NCBI RefSeq assembly: GCF_015832195.1
Contig: NC_052017.1
Span: 13,468,790-13,532,789 of the forward strand
Origin: Motacilla alba alba
Taxonomy: Eukaryota; Chordata; Aves; Passeriformes; Motacillidae
DNA length: 64,000 nucleotides
Reading direction: 5' to 3'
Each line of letters starts with the position of its first letter. The stretch's first letter is position 1. The notes beneath the pieces are model-generated. The model did not search any database. It was not told where the DNA came from and was given only the letters and a program-made list of their open reading frames with translations. Of the stretch, positions 57,751-64,000 are shown in pieces. Made by a program: the position numbers and the translations under genes.

Positions 57751-60700
57751 GGATGAGAATGAGGTTGTATGCCCAAGGCAAAAAGAGCTCCCAGACTTTG
57801 GCCTTGGAGATGACAAGAAGGTAGGATGAAGATGCCTATAGGGGGCAAAGAAATGTAATAATTACATTCCAACAATCTTTAATGTATGTCAGTAAGGTTT
57901 TTGGCTATGATATAATTCACACATGATTCACCAGAATGCAATTAAATTCTGTTGTTATACCTTTTCCCCCCATATGAGCTCTCTTCCAGGATTCACCTGA
58001 GATTAGGCAAAAATACCTGAGCTCATTTATTCCCACCCTGCAACTTCAGCAGTGCTGCAGATACAAAAATGAAGTCTTGACTGCTGCATCCCATTTGATA
58101 CCACATCAGAACAATTTAAAGAGGCATAAAACAGCAGGAGCTGCAATGTAGGTGTTCAGATTCTTGCTGCTCGGCCACATTACTATCTTGCTGTAACTGC
58201 AAGGGTGTTGCAAACTTGATTAAAAAAATTAATGATGAGAAACAAAGGGATGAGCAAAGAGACCAAAAGAAAAAAGTGAACAAACCGTGCAAGAAGTTTA
58301 TTGCATGCAAGTCATCCAATTATCCCTCAGAGTCCACATCCCTTGTCTAATTGCCTAAGTTGATCTTTCTTCAGGACTGAATGGATTAAATGAATAGCAG
58401 GGCCGGTGGAAAGCAGCCTGTGGGAGGCATTTGGTGAACAGGCTTGCATGAACAGCAGAATAGAGTTTCTATTTGCTTCTGTTTGTCTGGGCCTTCAGTT
58501 ATCAAAAGAGGAGCAAAGAATGAAAAATGTGAGGGTTTTTGATTAGTAAATAGTCCCTCTGGCTCAGAGTTAAGACACTGGGGGATGCTGCAAAGCCTAT
58601 CCTGATACTTTTTATGCTGTGCTAGTCTGTATGGTATATCTCTCTCTGGGATCATAAACTCTCACTTTACACTATATTAAGTTCATTTGAAAAACTGAAG
58701 GAAAACTTCAGAATATCTCACTACATGTTCACTAGGCACTGGAGAATGTGAGGATTGAGCTGGCATTAAAATGAGAGTCAGTGGCATCCATGTCTCATAG
58801 CAGTCACACGTGCCAAACTCACAGTGGAGGAAAGATGACTGTCAAACTTAATGTACATTAAAGGACTTCTGTTTAATACATTCCTCTGCAAACACACCAG
58901 ATAAGAAAGAGTCCTGTCTAATAGTTCAGTAGCTCACCCTCTTCTGCAAAAGATCTCCTGCAATTATCCCCTCTAGACAACATCCGTCCCCTTTCCTCCT
59001 GCAATGTTAGGGGTGGAAATATTATTATGGGAATGAAATAAAGAATATCCTGTAAAAGAATGAAAAGAAGAGGAAATCAGTCTTTTTCCAGTCTTGTTTC
59101 CTGTTGGCCAAAACCTTCAGTTTTGCCCAGTACATTGCCCTGTGAAAAAGTACATTTAGAGCACAGAAAAATCTTCAAGGGTGATGTTATCTTACTTTTA
59201 ATTGTACAATTCCATAGAGTGTGGTGCAGTATTTTGAAGAGTTTATATTAAGATTAGGTTGTCTGTCTCACAGTTGTTATGTGAAATGTTAAGATGTAAC
59301 ATAGCATTAGAAAGAAAGGAGGCCACAGAGATGGTAGGTCGTTCATTTGGGTGTCCTCAGGTGACATCAAGCTAAGAAATTAATTTCCTGAGAGAAGCCT
59401 GCAGCAGAATGGAAACATTATCTGAGCTGGAAAGGGCTTAGCAAAGGGGGCAGAAAAAAATATGTTTTCTGAGCAGTCCTAGACTTATACCTGCTCATGC
59501 CTTCCTTACTTATACCGCAAATTTCATTTAAAAGTAAGAGTTTTAAAAATTCCTATGCAGTTATTTCATCAGGACCATTTTCCAACTTGCTCTGCGGTTA
59601 ACACTGAAATGATTCGTGCAGTCATACTGTTCTGATTGAATAATTAAAGCATTTTGACAGGCTGAATGTACAATGGATTACATATGCTTCTCTCTCTAGA
59701 TCTATATATATATATGATGATTAACAGGACTGGGTCTTATGTCATATTATTTGATGGTTCAATGAACTGAGCTTTCATACTGCACTTAAGAGTGTTGATA
59801 GAATTAAGATAGTCATGATGGTTTATGGATCTGGCTGTCAAATTAGAAAATTTCACAGAGTTAAAGAGAAAAATGTTTGTGACATGTAGAGAACTTAAAG
59901 AGGTGCCACTGCTGTGTTTAGATCCAAAATTTTTCATTCTAGATTCTTCTCTTAGCTCCTGGAGGATGAATGGATATCTCTGAAATATTCTGATTTAATG
60001 TGGTTCCATTGGGCCTAAATCTGTTGGGATGTGTCCTAGCCAAAGCTACCTAGGCTCCACAAAAGAAGAACTCAAAGTTTTGAAAAGGAGCTTATTCATG
60101 CTGAAATTAGAAAGCCAAGCTATCTATATAGGAGAGAGCTGGTATCCTCAGGAGGGCAATTCAGAGCATCCAAGTGAGATAGCTTTAGGCAGAGTTGCAA
60201 ATGCTCCCTACCCATACATATTAATCCTGCCCTGAGGTCATTTAGTTACCAAGTTGATATGAACTCCTAAAGTCCAGAGTCAACCAAGCTTCCTCTCTGG
60301 GCATGGTTCAAATGGAAGTCCATTCACTGAAGGCTTGGCCATCCGTAGCTCTCCAGGGCATTGTCTGGTTTGCTCTGATGATGTTTTGTGATCCTGATGT
60401 TGTGGTGAATCAGCATCACTTTTGCATCTGCCTTTACAATCTTGACATTCTCATTAAATGGAGGCACTGAGGAGGATGTTCACACACAGTGTGGGTGTTA
60501 AGAGAGAGAAGTCTATATAGTGCATAGATAGAGATACCTCCCCAGGGAAAATCAAAGCACTCTAGGAACGTGCCTTTCTCTAATGCCTGGGACATCCAAT
60601 TTTCATGACACCCGTACTGAAAATTACATGTGTGAATATCCCATGAAAGGAAGATGCAATGCCTAAATGTAAATATTTGGAGCAACTTTGAATGTCCTAA

Positions 60701-61206
60701 AGGTCACAAATCTGGCCTATAGCTCCAGTCAAGAAGGAGCTGCAGCTGCTGTAGGTCCATTTCATATTGGCCATTTCAATGGAAATAAGTCTTTGGGTCA
60801 CTAAAATGACACTTACATTTCCATGTTTAGGCATCTGAGTTGCTGATACTCACCAAGTGACTTTTAGCTACAGTTACAGTAGTCAGGGGGAAACTTAAAC
60901 CTGATTCATATATATGCAAGATCAAGCTTAAAACCTCTGCACCTTCCTGCCCTTTCCTGTTGGTTAGATCAGTGTCTGTTCTCATTCCTGAGCATGAAAA
61001 GGCAAAGTATTATGTCTGAATTTGATAGTGTCTGGACAGCAATTGTGTACTTTTAAATACTCCAATGTGCTTAAATGTTACAATATTTAAATACATGTAA
61101 AATCGAAATATTTGTATGTAAAACAAATACTATGTAAAGGAATTAATTTATAGGATTATAATAATCAAGTACTTGCATCTCTTTCATCATAAAGTGTTTT
61201 CTTGGG

Positions 61207-61262
61207 CAAGACTATATGCAGCACAAAAGCACTATATGCAGCACTATATGCAAGCACTATAG
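61207..61262. repeat. short degenerate tandem repeat, ACTATATGCA-type unit
   Basis: ACTATATGCAGC occurs three times and ACTATAGC once within about 55 bp, with spacers of variable length (an ACAAAAGC insert after the first copy). Looks like local replication slippage. Confidence 0.85.
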
Positions 61263-62327
61263 CTTGCTGAATCTGGCCAGTTTTAGAATATTTCTGGGCT
61301 TGTATTCTTCTGGATATTCAAATATTGTTAACTAAACACTGCCTGTTTCCTATTTTGAAGCTTTTTTTTTTCTTGTAACGTGACTTAAATGCATGGATGT
61401 TTGTTATCTCTAACTAGCTGTCTCTTTTTGATGGGTATTTAAATATCACAGAGCCATAGATATGATAACCAAATTGATAAATAACTGGGGTTTTGTCTTC
61501 AAGAAAGCTATTGTTTCCATATTGTACTATAAAATTTTATATGCTTCAGTGAAAATAATGCCTGAATTGTTGGATAATGTGTGTTTGTAGCTTTTGAGTG
61601 AACTCTCCTGTGCAATCTCTACATACGTGAAGTTGAATTTAAAAACTAAATGTTGTTTACAGACATTTCCTCAGCAATTTCAATTGCATGTGATAGCTCT
61701 AATTTGGTGCTAGAGAAGAATTTGCCTTTCAAGGACTAAAAACCAGTTGTATACAGTCATCTATTTTTACATGTTCCATTAATACCATTTACTCAAGCAA
61801 GACAAGAACCAGTTTTGTAACATATTTTGAGAATCTGTCAGACTATAAAACTTTTTGCTTTATGTAGATAATATAGTATATGATAGATTGGGGGAGACAT
61901 TGTTCAAAGAATAATTTGAAAAAGCATATAAGAATTTTGATATCTCAGCAATTGCAATATTGCTTAAGAAGTCGTGGCATTATGTAGTCAATCCCTTAAA
62001 ATGCAATAATAGATTACTTTAATAGTTGTAATGGAATTTTTCTCACTTGATTATTATAATTGGCTCAATAAGTAAAACATTTAAAAAATTTTATTTTGGC
62101 AGTGCCAGCATGACAAAGGACTTACTTAGCATGAGAGTGTGCAAACAGATGTTGTTTAACTTCATAGGCAATAATTATTAATGGAAAGACGTTTCTTAAA
62201 TGATTTTCTAAAGGATGCACATCTTTTCTGTAGGTGATCTTTCCTGCTGTCCAACTCTGAGAGCCCCCCCATATGATGCAATAGGTTTCTCAAAAAAAAG
62301 GAAATAGTTTATTCTCCCTGTTTGCAG

Positions 62328-62483
62328 TGAACAGGACAAAAATACTGTATTTACAGGGGAAGTAAAAAAGATATTTTTGTCTAGTGAGAAGGAAGATGAA
62401 GCACAGGAAGTAGATTACTTGTCAAGCTATGGATTTCTCCAACATGAGAAGTCTTTATGGTCACATGAGATTGGCATAACCAG
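62328..62483 (+). CDS. PARD3: candidate alternative (cassette) exon of PARD3
   Basis: Not a recognised PARD3 exon, but it has every mark of one. A pyrimidine-rich acceptor (TTATTCTCCCTGTTTGCAG) precedes position 62328 and a good donor, CCAG|GTAAAG, follows 62483. It is 156 nt, exactly 52 codons. Read in the phase required by the exon ending at 44180, the first T completes AG+T (Ser), then 51 codons run without a stop and the exon ends in AG, the same phase the next PARD3 exon must accept. The peptide begins EQDKNTVFTGEVKK, carries an acidic patch SSEKEDEAQEVDY (with a CK2-like S-x-x-E site), and ends HEIGIT. It has no Met, so a start-codon search misses it. Inclusion would insert 52 residues after the SPVDS end of the preceding exon. 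I cannot tell whether it is annotated in any bird. A chance open stretch or an unused pseudo-exon is the alternative. Confidence 0.62.
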
Positions 62484-64000
62484 GTAAAGCTTGTTTTATG
62501 AGAGCAGGACTTTCAGGTCCCTTTCAGCCAGAGAAAGCCATTTGAATTCACTGAGCATTTTTTAAATTGTGTATTATATGGTATTTTATAGAGGTCCCAA
62601 AGTAAACCTACTGATTTTTCTTTTTTGGGGAGGTAAGGACATTACTATTTTTCTGTTAGTCATGTAAGATTTTGTGATTTTTTTTAGGAATATTTGTCTT
62701 GGTAAAATAATTTTTTGTGGCATGCTGTTCAGTTTTATTATTAATAATGTTATTACTATTATTGTTATTTACTAGTAGTATATACATAGAAGTTTGAGAG
62801 AATGTTTTGCTAGGACTAAGAGGAGCAGAAAAGAAAAGGAGAACTGTTAGAGGTGATAGTATGACCCTTTGTGCTATAGCTCAAAATATAGAAAATTACC
62901 TTGCCTTAACATAAGCTCAATATGTTATGGGAAGTTGGAAGTTCAAAGCTAGTGTTTTGAAAATTCGTACAAAAAGTATCTTTGCCAGAGAGGCAAATGT
63001 TTACTTTTTGTGTGTCTGAAAAAGAAAACTATAACTACTATGTTTAAACTGCTGTTATAATAAATATTTTTAAATAAGTATATTGCTTTGGCTTCTTTAA
63101 GAAACACCTCATTATTACTGCAGTGATCTTCAGGGTGCTTTTAATCAGAAAATCATGTAAATTGGTGTACTAGTTGGCAGCTAATAGGCTTCAGGCTTTG
63201 GATGAATTATTTTGTGCTCATACAAGTAATAGGCATATTAAATCTGAGCATTTCATCATCAAATCTCTAATAAAAGTGAACACATTGAATAGTCATACTT
63301 AGCACTTGTAACGTGCTTTGCTGCTCTGAAGAATTGCACAGACAGTTGGAGCCCTGTGTGTTGTTACCACTGCTTCAAAAAATAACCAAAAAACAACCCA
63401 GCTAAAGCAGTCAGTAATGCACATCACATTGATGGGGGAGGTGTGTATCAGAGGGGTTGTTTTATACATTTGTACTCCTCTCTGGATACTTACTGTTATA
63501 AGATATGGAGCAGATGGACCTCTTCTGTGGTCTAGTCCAACTGTTTTTGTTTCTTTAAGGTGGAAAATAATTAGGTAAACAAACAAAAAATCACCAAAAA
63601 CCCCAAAAAACAAAACAAAACAAAACAACAACAACAACAAAACCCCAACAAAACAAAAAAAAACCAACAAAAAAAAAAAACCCAAACAAAAACAAAACCA
63701 AAAAACCCTAGCCAAAAAAGGGGCATAAGTAAGAAATCTATGGTTTTGTGAACTCATTTGCACATGCAGTTCACTGACTTGCTGACTTCTTGAATTCACA
63801 TGCAGGCACTTTGTGAAGCAAGTAGGAATCATCAAGTCCAGCTGTTAACCTAGAAGTTTTATGTATCATAATTGACTGGGTGGCACAGATATAAATGTCT
63901 CCATTTTATTAGGTGTCTCCCACTCTGTCTGACTCCAGATACTTATGAAGTTGCCATTTCAGTCTGAGACAATATGCTCTTCAGTGACAGTGGTGAGAAA
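62484..64000 (+). other. PARD3: PARD3 intron (3' end outside window)
   Basis: AT-rich intronic DNA after the candidate exon, beginning GTAAAG. Contains the A-rich tract at 63575-63712. Just before it (about 63513-63544) a string, GACCTCTTCTGTGGTCTAGT, resembles a very short CR1 3' remnant. No exon is recognised. Confidence 0.7.
63575..63712. repeat. A-rich low-complexity tract (CAAAA/CAA units)
   Basis: Runs of CAAAA, CAA and CCAAAAA dominate about 135 bp. Its complement has few stops, which produces a spurious Phe/Leu/Val-rich open frame on the minus strand. May be the decayed tail of a retroelement. Confidence 0.9.

Noticed and set aside
63299..63835. 178-codon minus-strand open frame
   Set aside because: Its core is the complement of an A-rich simple repeat, giving a Phe/Leu/Val run that only mimics a membrane segment.

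Overview
This is vertebrate nuclear DNA, almost certainly from a bird and probably a passerine or close relative. It is AT-rich and intron-dominated. It carries several 3'-end fragments of CR1 LINEs, and one solo LTR whose TGTCCTGG start and CCATACCA-type core resemble LTRs common in songbird genomes. Nothing bacterial, plasmid or viral in organisation is present. Species cannot be fixed from the sequence alone.

The only gene I can name is PARD3 (PAR-3, the cell-polarity scaffold), on the + strand. Three exons of its C-terminal half are certain: 3609-3825, 26120-26230 and 43926-44180. All three have AG/GT splice borders, and every junction uses the same phase (codon split 2+1). The encoded order is a Ser-rich linker, a long Lys/Asp/Glu polybasic stretch ending in [11 protein letters not shown], the FGKHRKDDK segment, an acidic/basic helical stretch ([10 protein letters not shown], then [19 protein letters not shown]), and the [11 protein letters not shown]...YAQVKKP block. 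Upstream exons and the final C-terminal exons lie outside the window.

The main new observation is a fourth, unlisted exon candidate at 62328-62483. It is 156 nt (52 codons), fully open, has good splice sites at both ends, and its two phases match the PARD3 junctions exactly. It could be included or skipped without shifting the frame and would add an acidic 52-residue insert after the exon ending at 44180.

Layout: 1-3608 intron with a solo LTR (1029-1466). 3826-26119 is a 22.3-kb intron with two CR1 pieces, an Oct/homeodomain-motif cluster near 8.5 kb, and an odd 132-codon open stretch on the minus strand at 23193-23588. 26231-43925 is a 17.7-kb intron holding a CpG island (about 31030-31860) with a 24-bp GC-box minisatellite, next to a minus-strand stretch (29251-30967) that reads like a broken coding sequence. 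44181-62327 is an 18.1-kb intron with two CR1 pieces and several hairpins. 62484-64000 is intron ending in an A-rich low-complexity tract. No tRNA, rRNA, CRISPR array or operon was seen. Most open frames of 60-180 codons in the window have no support as genes.
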